A DNA stretch of 64,000 nt from Portulaca oleracea (GCA_029582165.1 CM055881.1:20031594-20095593); one strand, 5' to 3'; shown: positions 32,301-45,419, counted from the first letter of the stretch. Numbers and translations are program-made. Notes: generated from the sequence alone by a model not told the origin.

Positions 32301-33953
32301 CGCATTTACGTCTCATTTGAATTATTAGTCCGGTTTAATATCACACCATTCCAAACTCAATCAATCCAATCCCAGTTTCCAAAACCATTTCCAAATCACA
32401 CACATAAAGGACTGTCCAAATTTTAATAACTCAAAAAACATAATTCGACATCCAAAATAGACAGCCAATTTTTACCATAAAATCCCTTCGGGTTGCAAAC
32501 CGCAAAATAACTTAAAAAATCAACAAAACAATTAAAGTGCACCCCAGTAGAATTTAGGAGATAGAAATTACCTGACAATTATTCTCCTTACTTCAGAATA
32601 CACTTGAGCTCACTAGATCGAACGGTTTAGAACGCGCCAAAAAATAACGAAATTTCTAAAATTAAAACGTGTTATACGGAGTTAACGCAGTCTATTTTCC
32701 ACCTAGCCTACCCCTAGGAACACTATAAGGTTCCCATCATTTATAAATTAATATTTTAAACATATCTCACATCATCTAACTATCACATATCACAAACACT
32801 CCCATATTACAATCAATTGAATAATTCACACATAACAACACATTAATTCAAATGAATAAACTGGACAGAATTCAATACTCCAATAAAATGAACCATAACT
32901 TGACTTACCGACCTCCTATGGTTATGATTTTAGACTTTCTGGAAACCTCGGGATGTCTATTAAAACTCTTATGTTGACCCCAAGACCTAAAACACACACT
33001 AAAGTCCTTAAAAAAGCCAACTACATAACATGTCCAGTTCTAACCTAGGTGCGCTATTTGGGTCGTAACTCAGAATATACACCTCAAAATCCCGATCCGC
33101 AAAATTCCTATGAAAGCTAATACAATAAGGTATTTCCAGACCAAACGGTAGGGCTAAATATTAACTACACGATTTATGGTGACCGATAGAGTATGACTCA
33201 TAAATTCTGTCCCAACTGACCGGTTCTTATTTCGAGGTTTTCGATTCTAATTCTAGTCAAACCACTGCAAGACTCTAACTTAGGCCTCCAAACAGTCCAC
33301 TTAAGGTCAAATGCCTTCTCCTTCACCCCTTGACACAATCAAGGTCAATCTATACCCCAAACTAACACCAAAACTCACATAAACACATTAAACTTTCAAA
33401 GTAAACATTTTCTTTAAATTAATCATAGAGATCACACCAAAAATCGAATTTTCGACACTGAAACCTTATGAAAATAAATCATGCACAGCAAGAAAAACAA
33501 CCCTTCACTCGTGACCAAAATTTGAAGTATTTTTAAATAAAGAACATCGATAAAACTCGTATTACAATACCATACATGATAATAGCTAAAATAATACGAT
33601 TAATACACTAAAGATCAAAACTTCACTAAACATAATATAATTTAATTTGCAAAAAGAACAAAGAAGATTTAGAAATCCTTTTAAGAATCATAATATAATA
33701 ATAAAATTATGAACTAAGGTTTTTTTTTTTTTACTCGACTCTCAAAACTAATAAAAATCCAAGGTTTAATTTAACATCGTCAAATAAATTGAGAATTTAA
33801 ACGCAACTCTATTTAAACTCAATCACACACAACATTAATCGATTATAACACATAAAATCAGATTCACAACTTAATCCAAACCTAATTCATGCATAATCTA
33901 ATATTAACGCAACCCTAAACACAGTCTATTCAAACACACTACATTAATCACAT

Positions 33954-34567
33954 CCTTTTTTTTTTTGCAACTAATGAACAACCCATGCATTAAAACACAG
34001 ACATGAACATATAAAATTAAAATTAGTAAAATACTTTCAATAAACTTCATGGATTAACCCTTTTTTTTTTTTGCAACTAAGAGCATCTGCAACGGTGAGT
34101 TTTCATTCGACTCACTGCTGACGTGGCATGAAACGAGAACGAAGTGAGGTCGTGTAGGACATTTCAGTGGTGAGAATGAAACTCATCTCGCAAGAATCTC
34201 GCTTTAAGTCTCTCGAAACGAGTTTGAAAGCGAGTTTGAAATATTAATATTTTAATCATATTTTTTTCTCTCTCCTCTTCCATCTCATTTTTATCAATAT
34301 AACCAAATTAATTATATTCTTAAGTGGGACCCATTTACTTTTTTTAATTAATATGAGTCAAACTCATTCTCACCATTGGAAAGCTAACTAAATAAAAAGT
34401 TAAATTTTGACTCTCTTGATAGGGTCCACAGATCCCACGTCATACAATTAGTCAAACTCAAACTCACCATTGCGGGTGCTCTAATGAACAACCCATGCAT
34501 TAAAACACGGACATGAACATAAAAAATTAGTAGTAAAATACTTTCAATAAACTTCATGGATTAACCC
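33954..34567. repeat. Tandem duplication of about 107 bp, second unit split by a MITE
   Basis: Unit 1 (33954-34060) reads T-run, gcaactaatgaacaaccc through cttcatggattaaccc. Unit 2 starts at 34061, is interrupted by the MITE at 34081-34481, and resumes at 34482 with taatgaacaaccc through 34567. Confidence 0.88.
34081..34481. mobile_element. Harbinger-like MITE, GAGCATCTGC family copy 1
   Basis: 401 bp flanked by TAA (34078-34080 and 34482-34484). Ends GAGCATCTGCAACGGTGAG and, inverted, GAGCACCCGCAATGGTGAG. No coding capacity. The unoccupied site is preserved in the neighbouring tandem unit. Closely related to 49758-50161. Confidence 0.92.
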
Positions 34568-35211
34568 TAAACTAATTCTAACATAACTCACATATATACA
34601 ATAACACTACTCCACATGTATTGACTATTATTTAAAGATATACTATGCAAATAATTTACAAACTTATACCCAAACCCTATACCTTCTTATCCACGTACCA
34701 AAACAACCATAATGAAACTAAATTAATTGTTGTAATAATCAGAACAGAATAATAATCACATCATCATGAAAATATAGTATGAATGATAATAAAGCAATGA
34801 ACGTGAGAAGCATAAGGCAGTAGAATGGGTTTAGGGTGTACGTAGAGGGCCTGGGAAGAACAGTGGCAGACGGAGCGGGGTCGGCAGCGGCAAATGGTGG
34901 GGCGTCGTCGGCGATCGCGGTGGTGCTCGGAGTTCGAGGCAGCTGCGATGTCAACACCAGCAACAGCGACGTCTGGGCACGTACGGCAGTTTCCGGCGAC
35001 TCTGACGGCGGTGCGAAGGTTGGGCGATGGTTGGTGTCGCTCGTACACAAGCAGAGGATGAGAGGGAAAGGAACGAACACAGAGGGAGCGTGAGATGGTA
35101 GCGGTGGTTGCGACGGTGACTGCTGGTGGTATCAGGCGGCGGCAGTTGAAGGGCAGCAACGGCAAGGTTTGAAGGCAGAGAGAGAAAGTGGGAGGAGAGG
35201 GGTTACACTTA

Positions 35212-35582
35212 GGGTCCGTTTGGACCTAAGAAAACAGGATGGAAAAAAATCTCATGGAAAAAAATTAGGAGGAAAAAATTTTGGGGTAAAGTAAATTTCT
35301 TTCTCTTGTTTGGTTCAAGTAAAATTTTGAAGGAAAAAAATTGATTTTCTATTCAACTTTCTTTTCCTTGTTTGGTTTGAAGAATAATATATGGAAAAAA
35401 AATTTGCATGAAACTTTTAAATGTCAAGCTTCATTTTTCTAGATTATATGACGTGATTTGGAGGAGGGGGAGAGAGAGAGAGAGAGAGCGACCGAGAGAG
35501 AGAAAAGAGAGTGAGAGAGAGAGAGAGAGAAGAGATTTAGAGAGAGAGAGAGAGAGAGCGACCGAGAGAGAGAAAAGAGAGT

Positions 35583-35626
<44 letters not shown>

Positions 35627-35783
35627 TTAGAGAGATAGAGAGAGAAGAAAGTTAGAGAGAGAGAAGAGACTTAGAGAGAGAGAAGAAAGTTAGAGAGAGA
35701 GAGAAGAGACTTAGAGAGAGAGAAGAAAGTTAGAGAGAGAGAGAGAAAAAAAAAAAGAGAGTTAGAGAGAGAGAGACGAGGGG

Positions 35784-35814
<31 letters not shown>

Positions 35815-36042
35815 GTTAGAGAGAGGATGAAAAGAAAGGTTGGCTTTGATCCAAAATTTTTCTCCCAACTTTCTTTTCATTTTTGAAGGGAAAATTTTTT
35901 ATTCATTGTTACTCCAAATTTTCCATGCAATTTTCCAACTATTTTTTTTCCATTCCTTTTTCTTCAATCCAAACAATGGAAAGATTCTCATTTTCCAAAA
36001 TAATTTTTTTTCCATGCTATTTTCCAAGGTCCAAACGGACCC
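35212..36042. mobile_element. Harbinger-like element with GA core, 831 bp
   Basis: Flanked by TTA at 35209-35211 and 36043-36045. The first 16 bp GGGTCCGTTTGGACCT are perfectly inverted at the other end, and weaker complementarity continues to about 40 bp (atggaaaaaaa). The middle is a GA-rich satellite. No transposase. Inserted in the solo LTR. Confidence 0.9.
35466..35822 (+). repeat. GA-rich minisatellite
   Basis: About 350 bp of GA runs punctuated by ttagagaga and gcgaccgagagaga. Units of about 37-40 bp (agagacttagagagagagaagaaag) repeat several times. Long open frames here are repeat artefacts. Confidence 0.88.
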
Positions 36043-37499
36043 TTAGGGTTTGGGATTAGTATTAGTTTCCTTAATTAACATATATACTACTTAATACTAA
36101 TTAGTAAAATCATTATAAAATAAAATAATTATTAATCTGATACTATTATTAGGAAAATGGAAAAAACATATTAACAATAATTTTACTTTCTCAAAGAATA
36201 GCCACAATGACCTAATAATAGACACATAATAATTAAATAAACTAAACACATATTCATCAAATATTACACACAAAAATTACCACAACACCCCTATTCCCAT
36301 GCATGTAGAAAGGACTATATTTACCTTTGATAACCCATCGACGGTCCTACGAGCTCAAGTGTTAGCAAAAATAATTGTCGATAAAATCTCAATATTTAAC
36401 GGAGTCAAACTTAATTACTAACGACGTGACGGTCAACGTATTCAAATTTTCAGGATTTTACACAAACACTCTCATACCCTCATCCTTCTTTACTCTTATG
36501 AACTCTTACTCTCATTTTTAATTCTCCTTTACTCTTATGAAAAGAAAGAAAAGGATTCAAGAGCAAGAATTTCCAGGAACATTTGGAACATTTCGTTTCG
36601 GCATCTCACATTCACGCCCTCGTTTGCCTGCGGGGATCAGATTGGGAATCCAATTCAACGATCCTTGGCGCCCTTGTTTAAATTAGTTAGAGAAAGAAAG
36701 GAAATTAAAAAAAAAAACTAAAGGCACGGGTGACGCTTGGAGAATGCAAGGGTAGCCCAGGTAAGGAGGTGCAGCCATCGCCTCACTGGACGTAGGTCGC
36801 ACGTCATACAGAGACTCAACTCCAAAGATAAGGGAGGAGACGCGCCCAGCGCCTCTTGGACATGGGTCGCGCCTCTCAATTTCTCCCTTTTATTCTCTTA
36901 TTCCTTCTTTTTCGGCCAAATTCAAATCACTAAATCAGAAAACGTTGCCTTCTTCTTCTTCCTCCCAGGTCTATCCTGCTCCGCCTTCTTCGAACTGCTC
37001 CTTCTTATATTCTTCCTCTTCCTTCTCCTTTCTTCTTCTTTTCTCCTTTTTTTCTCCCCAATGCCCACCATATTAACTCCTTTTCACTCTAACTTCCCCT
37101 GCTTCACTACTTTTCCCCCTCAAATTCTAGATCTACAACCTCCATTAAAACACCTTTTTGCAATCTTTTCCCTTTCAACTATTCAACAACAACAAGGTAT
37201 GATTCTTGCCAATTATTCAATTTTATTGTTAGTTTCTAATATTTATGGTGTTTTTATGCAAATTTCATAGTTTATACTTGATATTTGTCTCAATTTCACC
37301 ATAATTCATACTCCTTGCTTGGTTACACTTGCTTGGGAAATTTTTATGCTAGTTAGTATATTTAGGTTGCTTAAATTGTTATGTTTTATGTCCTTGTTGG
37401 TTGTTATGTATAATTGGTGTGTTGTTCTTGTTATTAAGGAGTAATGTGATGGAATTTTGGATGAATTTAGGTTGTGTTTGGTCAGAAGGAAAATGATGA

Positions 37500-38713
37500 C
37501 GGTGTCAGCGTAAGCCGTAAACGCAAGGCAACCGCGACGGAGAAAGGCAAGAAAAAGGTCGCTCCTACATGGGACACCCGCCAAAACAACCCTTTCGGAT
37601 TCGAGGGATAGGCCAAGGAAAGGTACGAATCCACTCTCTAAATGTCTCATAACCCCTGCAAAGTACTTGCATGAGCAATTTTTACGTCGTTGTGGGTTGT
37701 TTGATGATGTTTTGTGGTTGTTGAACCAGGGTCATATGTTGACGGTAGCTCGTATTAACGAGCTTACCTATAGGTCTATCACGCTAGAATTCACGAGTAC
37801 GGTAGAGGTCACCCTACAAGGGCAGGATAGGTTAATTTCTTTGCAATTATTAGGGGAATCCCGCTCCATGACCATCTCCGAGTTTTCCCGGGTGTTTGGT
37901 CTTCCCACATAATTGGGATGGACGTGGATTTTTTCAGGGCATCTCGGCCTATCTTGACTGTGGCCCAAGCAACATCCCATCCACCCATATTCGTAAGTCA
38001 CCCCTTAGGTACACGCACCGTGTCCTATCCTTTGGGAATTTCGGGAGGACGGGGAGTGCAAACAAGGCGACTAAGGCCGACATGTTCATATTGCACTCCA
38101 TGTTAAATAGTGATGATACAGCGGACCCTACTTCCCTATTTGCCTCCCATATCTCTCGCATCCCCAACTCTAACATGGGGATCGCGATTGGGGACCTCAT
38201 TACCCATTTAGCCCACCATTTTGGCTTCCGACCCGACCCTAACTCCCCCAATATACTCTTGGGCAACATCTGGCTTGATGGGGACCAATGTCGAGCTTAT
38301 GGTTTGTGTGCCTTTGATAGTTGGATAGGTGTTTGTGGATTTACCCCAACAATGTTCGTTGTATCCTACCCTATGAACACCTAGCTGTACGACACCCGAA
38401 AAATATCCTTTGGCATCCCCCCTCCCTCACGCACCTGTACACCAAGACCCACCTCAGCAAGACCCCCAATACTGACCCCTCTCTCATGAACCCTTTGACG
38501 CCCAAGCGAGCTTTAACTCGCTTGATGAGCGTTTTCGTGACCTCAACCTACTGGTAAGTGGCTGTGGGAGACATTTCGACGAGCTTCATTCGACCGTGGT
38601 CGACCTCCGCGAGAGTGTAAACCTCTCCATCTCCCGTCAGGAAGCATCCGATGCTCACTTAACCAAGCTTATTCAGGCAATGTTCCCCGACCCTACCACC
38701 ACCACCACATGAA
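37500..38713 (+). pseudogene. Athila/Tat-associated retroelement ORF, frameshifted
   Basis: Pieces in three frames: a basic start (RKRKATATEKGKKKVAPTWD), then 37667-37912 (LHEQFLRRCGLFDDVLWLL, YRSITLEFTSTVEVTL, MTISEFSRVFGLP), 37896-38384 (RYTHRVLSFGNFGRTGSANK, DMFILHSML, IAIGDLITHLAHHFGF) and 38505-38713 (LDERFRDLNLLV to MFPDPTTTTT, stop). This order matches the plant retroelement ORF found in Athila/Tat-like elements, whose function is unknown. Two or three frameshifts inactivate it. Confidence 0.7.
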
Positions 38714-38780
38714 GACGATGAGTGACTTACGCCACCCTACCCTACCCCTCTGATACTAGTCCTTTGCATTGAGGACAATG

Positions 38781-41096
38781 CTTTGTTCAAGCATGTAGAG
38801 ATTTGTATATACTTTGTATATTTTTGATGTTTTATTTTAATTTTAATTTTTTCTTTATATTTTTCGTTCTATTTTTTGTTCTAATTTTTCAGCTGTCTTT
38901 TTTTTTTTCTTTCTTGATTTTGTTTTCAGTTTTTTCTTTGCCTTTTGTTTTCATTTCTATTTTTCTTTTGTGTGTTTACCTTGATTTTGTCTTTCTTTTG
39001 AGTTTTTGAGTCTTTAGTTTCTATGCTTTGGTGTGTTTTGAGTTTGCCACCTAGTAGTGGTTCTATTTTGAGTGCTTATTTTTCGTTTTAAAGTTAGATA
39101 ACATGTAAAAATTGCATCAACCTAGATTATATTAGTTAGATCATGTTAGATTTTTTTTCTTTGTTTCTTTTCTTTAGTTTTTAGTTTTTCTTCTTTAGTT
39201 TTGCATCCACCAAAAACAGAAAATGATCGGAAAAAATAGAAAATAAAAAAAGACCCAAAAAATTGGGAAAATGAGAAAAACCACAAAAAGAAAACTAGAA
39301 TTAGGATATGTTTAGTGAAATAAACCCCTCATGTGACGATTTGTAAGCTAATTACACTTTCAACTTATCTTGTATTACCTTGAATAGTTTAGTTGAGAAT
39401 GAAAGGTTTTTGAAACTGAGTTTGGTAACTTGTTCTGATTTTGAGTTAAGCATGTAAGAGTGTTATTTAGCCACTTTGATAGACTTAGTGATGTAAATAT
39501 GCATTCCGCAAATCTTTGGGCTAGGTTTAGTTGATCGAGCTCTATCCCGTGAGTCCACAAAGCCAAAATGTACAAATTCATCATTTTTATCAACCTCCTG
39601 ATTTCATGAGTGACTCCACCATCGGTCGCACCTCTAGAACTTGTTTTGCATCTTGTTTGAGACCGCATTATTTTTGCATTGCATATCGTAACAAAGTGAT
39701 TGAGGCATTCATTTGTACATTGACTAAACTACATAGCCAAATAGCCACCATAATGATATTACTATCCTTCTTTAGCCCCGCCTATCCTTTGTTTACCTTC
39801 TTTTTCGTGATTGAACCCTTACATTACAAGCCACGACCTATTTTAATTTCATACCCTTTTGCCTTGCTTGGATGTTACGGCTGTTTGTCATTTTGAGAGT
39901 AAAAATTGGTTTGGCGTTACTATGGATTGGAATCGAGAAGTTGGGGTGTTGTTTTGATCATATTTGAATTGGGGTGACTTGTATTCCCCAATTATTCTAA
40001 GCTACCCATTTTGGTTATGTTGTTAATGTACATGCTCGCAAAGGGACCTGATTCCATGAGTTATATAAATATCTAGATTGTGATTCCCTAGCATGTTACA
40101 TTATATATGATATGTGTTGAGGTCGAAGTTATGCTTCTCCTTGATCACCTACCAAAAAAAAAATACAGAGAGAGAAAAATGAAAGAAAATAGGATCGACT
40201 TGAGTGACACAAGGACATATCAATTATGAGTAGTTAGTTTAATTATTTAGGGGATAAACTCGATGTTAACTGATTGAATTGTGGTGTTTAATTTCAATAT
40301 GGGTATTCAGTCAGTTTGTTTAATCTTTGTGTTTTGTATGTCATAGTAATTGATTGATCACCTTTTACTTGGTTTAGATTCTTAATATCGGATCTTGTTA
40401 TTTTGAATCGGATTAACAAAGATTAAATAGGTATAGAACGCAGCTAGAAATAATGTGTTGGCATTAGATTGGATTAATTGGAGAACTCAAAATAACCACT
40501 TCACAAGGCCGATCACACATTACTGGTGAAGATTGAGTTGACCTACTTTGCTTAGCTTTAGGGACCCAAATTTACTTGACAGAACTAAATTTCTGCTTTT
40601 TGGTGAATTTTGCCAAAGAGACATTGTAAAACCCCGGAAAATATCAGTAGAAATACCGTTAAGATGATAAAAACGTGACTTTATTCATTATATGTTTACC
40701 TGTTGATCACACGGAGCTTAGGGTCACTTTATAATTTGTTCTTATCTTTGATTGAATTAGATAGCCATGAGAATAGGTGTTTAGTTTAATAATCGCAACT
40801 CACCCCGAATTGAAAGATTGTTGTGATAGACATTAGAATGATTGTAGACCCCAAGCAATATCAATATTACTCATTACTGAAATTAACACCTAATCAATGA
40901 TTGAATTATAATCAATTAAAGCCCTAAAAGTTTATTGCTTGTTCAGTCTTAGTTTAGCAATTTGCAAAAACAAAACCTAACTTTTGGACGACCTAGCGTG
41001 CTTTAAAGTGAGATAGTTTAGTGCATAGTCTGAGCAAGTCCTCGAGAGAATGACCTTGATATACTACATAGTACCTCGTGCACTTGCAGCGTATCA
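38781..41096 (+). repeat. 3' LTR of the Tat/Athila-like element
   Basis: About 2.3 kb, noncoding, with a T-rich start (38815-39010). Its end region, ctcgagagaatgaccttgat to gtgcacttgcagcgtatca, resembles the conserved ends of plant Tat/Athila LTRs. A fragment starting tgtaaaaccccgg (about 40625-40690) resembles the other end of the solo LTR family and may be a small insertion. Confidence 0.55.
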
Positions 41097-41099
41097 ATG

Positions 41100-41118
41100 G
41101 GTAAGTGTGCGCATATGT

Positions 41119-41149
<31 letters not shown>

Positions 41150-41378
41150 GGGGATGTGTGTGTGTGTGTTATAATTAAATTAGGGTTAAGGGTAATAAGG
41201 TCATTTTCTATTTTATGTATGTTATGATTCAATTAAACACTTGTTTACACCCACCTTACTCCCCCTTACCCCCCCCCCCCCCTCTTTTATTCCCTTTCCC
41301 AAGCAGGGTTAAGAAGGAGTACGCACCCTTCTTAAATCCCTCTAACCTCCCCTAACTCTTCTCCCAAGCAAAGCATTA
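41100..41378. mobile_element. Partial copy of the GA-core MITE
   Basis: Right half of the MITE family seen at 30759: about 200 bp matches its left arm in reverse complement, ending cttctcccaagcaaagc. A GA run at 41119-41145 and a GT run at 41155-41169 form its core. The left arm is missing or replaced by the LTR end at 41096. Confidence 0.6.
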
Positions 41379-41758
41379 ATGTATTGTTAAAGGAGCCTTT
41401 TGTAATTATAACTCCCAAAGCTCATCTTCTAACTCAATTCCCTGTATATACAAGGGATTTAGAAGGAAGGGATGACATTGAATGTTTATGAATGAAAACA
41501 AGAAGCTTTGACTTTCTCCTACTCTCTCAAAATCTTGTTTACTTTATCAATTTGATTAATGATGGTGTTGCATGTTTTCCTTTTATAGAATTTGTGGTGG
41601 TTATCCTTTATCAAATTCTTGGTGACTTGTTATTAGGTGGTGGCTTTCCTTTTTTCCAAGTCCATATCGGATACTAAGTTGATTTCCGAGCTTGAAATCA
41701 TTCTCCTCCATCTTCCCTAACTAAAGCAACAACAAATCCTACTAGGCAATGCTTCATC
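41379..41758 (+). repeat. LTR of a gypsy element with iMet primer
   Basis: Ends gcttca just before a primer site. Its last 320 bp match 11795-12106. The left edge is not resolved. Noncoding; the open frame at 41492-41677 is LTR sequence. Confidence 0.7.
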
Positions 41759-41770
41759 TAGTATCAGAGA
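41759..41770 (+). other. tRNA-iMet primer-binding site (decayed)
   Basis: tagtatcagaga against the usual tggtatcagagc, ten of twelve. It lies directly after the LTR end and before gag. Confidence 0.75.
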
Positions 41771-41929
41771 TCCTGATTAGGGTTTGCTTGAGTTGTTATT
41801 TTCTATATATTTGAAATTAGGGTTTCATGCCCATTGTTGAAATTGAGAAACTTGGGTATCCCCATCCCTTTTGCTTATCTTTTCGTTAAATTGGATGTTC
41901 ATATTATTGTTGTTGTTGTTGAAACAGAT

Positions 41930-42905
41930 GGGTGTTGAAAACACAAAGAATTAAGCCCAAACACAAGCTAACTATAAGAAAATCCCCAACTCCACAAAAC
42001 GTCCCAAACACATACCATCCCGTACCCTTCCTCTTGAAGTGGATGACCTCAACGATCCAAATTAAGGAGGAACATGCCAACAAACTGGGTTTCGGCTGGG
42101 AGAAACCTTTGAAAGGTTGAAAATTCCGGGATTGGAGTTTCAAGTCGGGTCTATGGAAGCATCCCTTGAAGCCATTACCTACGAATTAGTTGAAATCAAT
42201 TATCACCTACAAATCCTCGTTCAAGAAGGGGACACACACCACCTAAAACTCGACGATCTCCTTCTCTCGAGTCGAGTAGTGATGAGAATGGTTCCACTCG
42301 AACGGGGTCCACGAGACCAGGTGATAAGAACCCGAGAAATGATTTTTTTTTCAATGTCTAGGTTGAGCTCCAGTTCATTGGCTCCTTCAACCTTGGTGAC
42401 TATTTGGAGTGGGTCCAACTCATAGAGCGGACTTTTTAGGCTATGGGCTATAGTGGCATGATGGCATTCAAGGTGGCTAGCCTAGAACTCACCAAAGTTC
42501 CCTCTCTTTGGTTTGAGAGCGTGAAGACTGAACGGGCCCACAATGAAAATAGGAGAATCACTTAATGGACCAAGCTCAAGAAGTTAATGAACAAGCAGTT
42601 CCTTCTGGCCACCTACACACAAGACATTTTGAGAAAGCTCTTTGCCCTTGAGTAAGGAAAGAGATGTGTGAGCGAGTACATTTAGGAGTTCGGACAACTC
42701 CTCATCAAGAGTAGTCTTCAAGCGCCACAAGAAAAGATCGTCATGAGGTTCATGAATAGCATAGCCCCTTCCACTGCCAAGAAGGTTGAAATCCAACCTT
42801 TCCATTCATTGGATGACTTATGCAACCTCTCTCTCAAGGTCGAGAGAAGGAGGAATGAAAGGGCATCTACAAAGGCCTATGGTCATAGCCCTCTTCCTAT
42901 TCAAT
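41930..42905 (+). pseudogene. gypsy gag remnant (capsid region)
   Basis: After a degenerate N-terminal part (41930-42340), one frame from 42362 reads VELQFIGSFNLGDYLEWVQ, LIERTF, stop, AMGYSGMMAFKVASLELTK, WFESVKTERA, KLKKLMNKQFL and CNLSLKVERRR. This is the retrotransposon gag capsid domain (LWFES, two-helix block, CNLALKVE-like end). At least four stops and an upstream frameshift. No zinc knuckle or pol follows; the element is truncated at about 42905. Confidence 0.82.
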
Positions 42906-45234
42906 GAAGTTTAATCGTATATAATTCAGCAGGACTCGAGCAGTGCAACGACCGTCACACGATAGTTTAAAACTTTATATTCATGCTACTTATGAGGCAA
43001 CCAAAGTTATTTAGGATAATCTCGAATTACCCTTGATACTTATCTAGTTAAATTTTGAAAAATTCAAGCGATTTATAATAACTATTATTACTATTCGCAT
43101 TTCTTCTTGTTATAATGTAGTTTTCGAAATTTGTTTCTTATTCCAATTTTATTTTAACAATTCTCTTATTTATTCTAGTTATGCAAAAATTTTATCCCAA
43201 GATCTCGAATTGGTATCTTTGGTAGTACATGTTCTGTTGTTTCATAGTTAATTATAAGGAGAGAGTATTAAGAAAATTGTTCGTTTCAGTACTTGTTCTT
43301 TTGTTTAGCCAAAATAGGCTCTAATAATTAATCCAAATAAACTCCCGCTTGCTTATCCTCACCCCCCATTTTACTATTATCACCCACCTTTCGCATAATA
43401 TTTCCAACCCACGCCCTTGAACCTCATAACTTCATTCTTCACTCTCTCTCTCTAGTTTATCTCTCTAGAAAACGCTCTCAACCATCGACCACCACAAACC
43501 ACCCTCATACCGGGATTGAATCGACGAATTTGAGGTATGTTTCGAATTTGTGTTTTGAATTTGTGGTTTTATGTTTTGTAGTTTTGTAATTTGAAGAAAA
43601 ACGAAAAAAATTAAAAAAATCGTGGCCTTGCCGGATGTGGAGTGCCGTTTATTGTCGTATGCTTGCAAATGATTCCGGAAATTTTTTAATTTTTTTCGTT
43701 TTTTTTAAAATATTATTTTTATTAATACTAATTTGTTATTAATATTATTATTTTTATGTTTATTAATATTATTATTGTTATTAATATTATTATTGTTATT
43801 TTAATAATATTATTATTGTTAAATAATAATTAAAAATTAAATATTATTTTTACTAGTATTATTATTGTTATTAGTAAATATGATAATTATTAATATTGTT
43901 ATTATTAATCTTATTGTTAATCATGTGTTAATATGATAATTATTAATGATTAATTGTATTATTATTATTTATATTGTGTTATGAAAATTAGATTAATATT
44001 AATATTGTTAATATTAATATTAATGTTAAGCATGTGTTAATATGACAATTATTAGTGATTAATATTAGTGATTAGTGATTCGTTGTTAATATTTGATGTG
44101 TTAATATTAGTGATTAAGCATGTGTTAATATTAGTGATTAATTGTGTTAGAAAAAATTGTAATTTTGATGTAGGATTAAGTTTAGGGTTTAGGGTATATT
44201 CCGAATAGTTTAGTTTATACGTAGTTGTGTTAAAAGGATGTTGAGTTTGGATGATTTTGGTTGTTATTAGTAAGTGAGTTGGCGTATAAAGTTGGTATGG
44301 GTAATTTATTCATAATCCAACTTAATTGTTAACTTATGTACTCATAACTCCAAATGATGACATAATAGTTATGTCACATCCATTTAATAACTTAGGTACT
44401 CAACAACCAGTTGATACGTAAGTGAATAGGTTATTTGTGATGGTAGCTTAGGATAATAATTATGTTAATGTATAGTTCTAGTATGTTAGTTGTATGCGTC
44501 AAAAAAAGAGGTTGAGTTTTGGGTCATGTTAGTGTCCAAGGAGAGTGTGTGTTGTAACCTGATAATGTATGGCTGAGAAGGTTAACCAATTCCCCGCATC
44601 GACTCTCGTTTATTTGTTTGGTTACCAAAAAGTAGCCCACTGTCAGCAGTGAAATTGCGCGAGGTCTACAGTGCTCTGGAGTTAGAAGCGTCTCAGATTC
44701 GGTACAATGCAATGTTTCTATTGTGCAGCCTGGTGGGCAACAAGATAAGGTGGATCTGAAAGAGAATCTAGTAGTGAAGGGTCTAATACAAATCGTGTTG
44801 GGCTTTCTTGCATGTAAGATTCACATATCCATCAAAGCATTGAACGATGATGCAAATTTTTAAAAATACATATGGTAGTTGTCGTAATAATTTTTAATAA
44901 TAGAAATTAGAACTGTCACGTAGTTGTCGTAATATTTTTTTCAAAAAGCAAACATCTTTCTTACGAAGAAAATATAAAATTAAACTATGTACCCATAATT
45001 TTCATAGTCACGAAATAAAATCGACTCAAATGGTAGTTTATTCCTTTAAAAAGATGATATTTTTATAAGATTGAATTAATAATTATTATAAAATTACTCT
45101 ATAGAACAAATAACATAAGATGTTTGAAAGAAAGATCTTGGTAACTTTTTGTTTATCTACAACACAACTTTTCAAATGCCAGCAATAAATTATAGACATC
45201 AATATATAGTCATTAATTAGTCACTTACTCACTT
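42906..45234. other. AT-rich intergenic stretch with TTATTAATA repeats
   Basis: No gene recognised. 43686-44160 is an imperfect array of ttattaatattattattg-like units that grades into gtgttaatatgataattattaatgatt-like units. A CT-rich, leader-like stretch sits at 43440-43480. A less AT-rich patch at 44520-44760 carries no domain I recognise. Confidence 0.45.
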
Positions 45235-45419
45235 GGGTGTGTAAAATTCATGGGTAAAAAGCAGTTGGGTAAAAATTAAGTTTTGTAACTTTTGTTAATT
45301 TTTGGTAACTTTTGGTAACTTTTGTCAAATTTATCCTATTATATCAAATTTAATTTTTTTTGTTATTTAATTTTGATAAGTTTTGGTAAATTAGATTTAC
45401 CCATGAATTTGATTGGCCC
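45235..45419. mobile_element. Small foldback element (about 185 bp)
   Basis: Ends gggtgtgtaaaattcatggg and, inverted, gggccaatcaaattcatggg; the internal tttacccatgaattt pairs with aaattcatgggtaaa. ACTT flanks both sides (45231-45234 and 45420-45423). The middle repeats taacttttggtaac. Superfamily unclear. Confidence 0.6.

Larger units (their letters stand above)
31400..36462 (-). repeat. Solo LTR, 5.06 kb with two nested MITEs
   Basis: Starts TGTAACGCCC and ends GATTTTACA, flanked by CAAAC at 31395-31399 and 36463-36467. One LTR with a perfect 5-bp duplication and no interior is the product of LTR-LTR recombination. Removing two MITEs with their duplications leaves about 3.83 kb. The start matches the gag-only element LTRs (46812, 61700), and a 40-bp phrase with aacagatcctggtct is shared with 48296 and 62525. 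By comparison with that element it points left. A GC-rich block lies at 34840-35210. Confidence 0.88.
36735..41096 (+). mobile_element. Tat/Athila-like element, ORF plus 3' LTR
   Basis: A + oriented element: GC-rich repeated motifs (gcgcctc, ggtcgc; 36765-36885), a pyrimidine-rich leader (36890-37200), a broken ORF (37500-38713), the phrase cattgaggacaatg (38767-38780) typical before the 3' LTR of Tat/Athila elements, then an LTR of about 2.3 kb ending near 41096. No pol is present. The left boundary is uncertain. Confidence 0.6.

Noticed and set aside
34739..35165. Two overlapping - strand frames (113 and 133 aa)
   Set aside because: GC-rich block of a solo LTR with no domain; kept only as a low-level question in the findings.
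36737..37270. 177-aa + strand open frame with a hydrophobic stretch
   Set aside because: Runs through a pyrimidine-rich leader; F/L/S-rich residues are a by-product of TTC/CTT repeats and no domain is recognisable.
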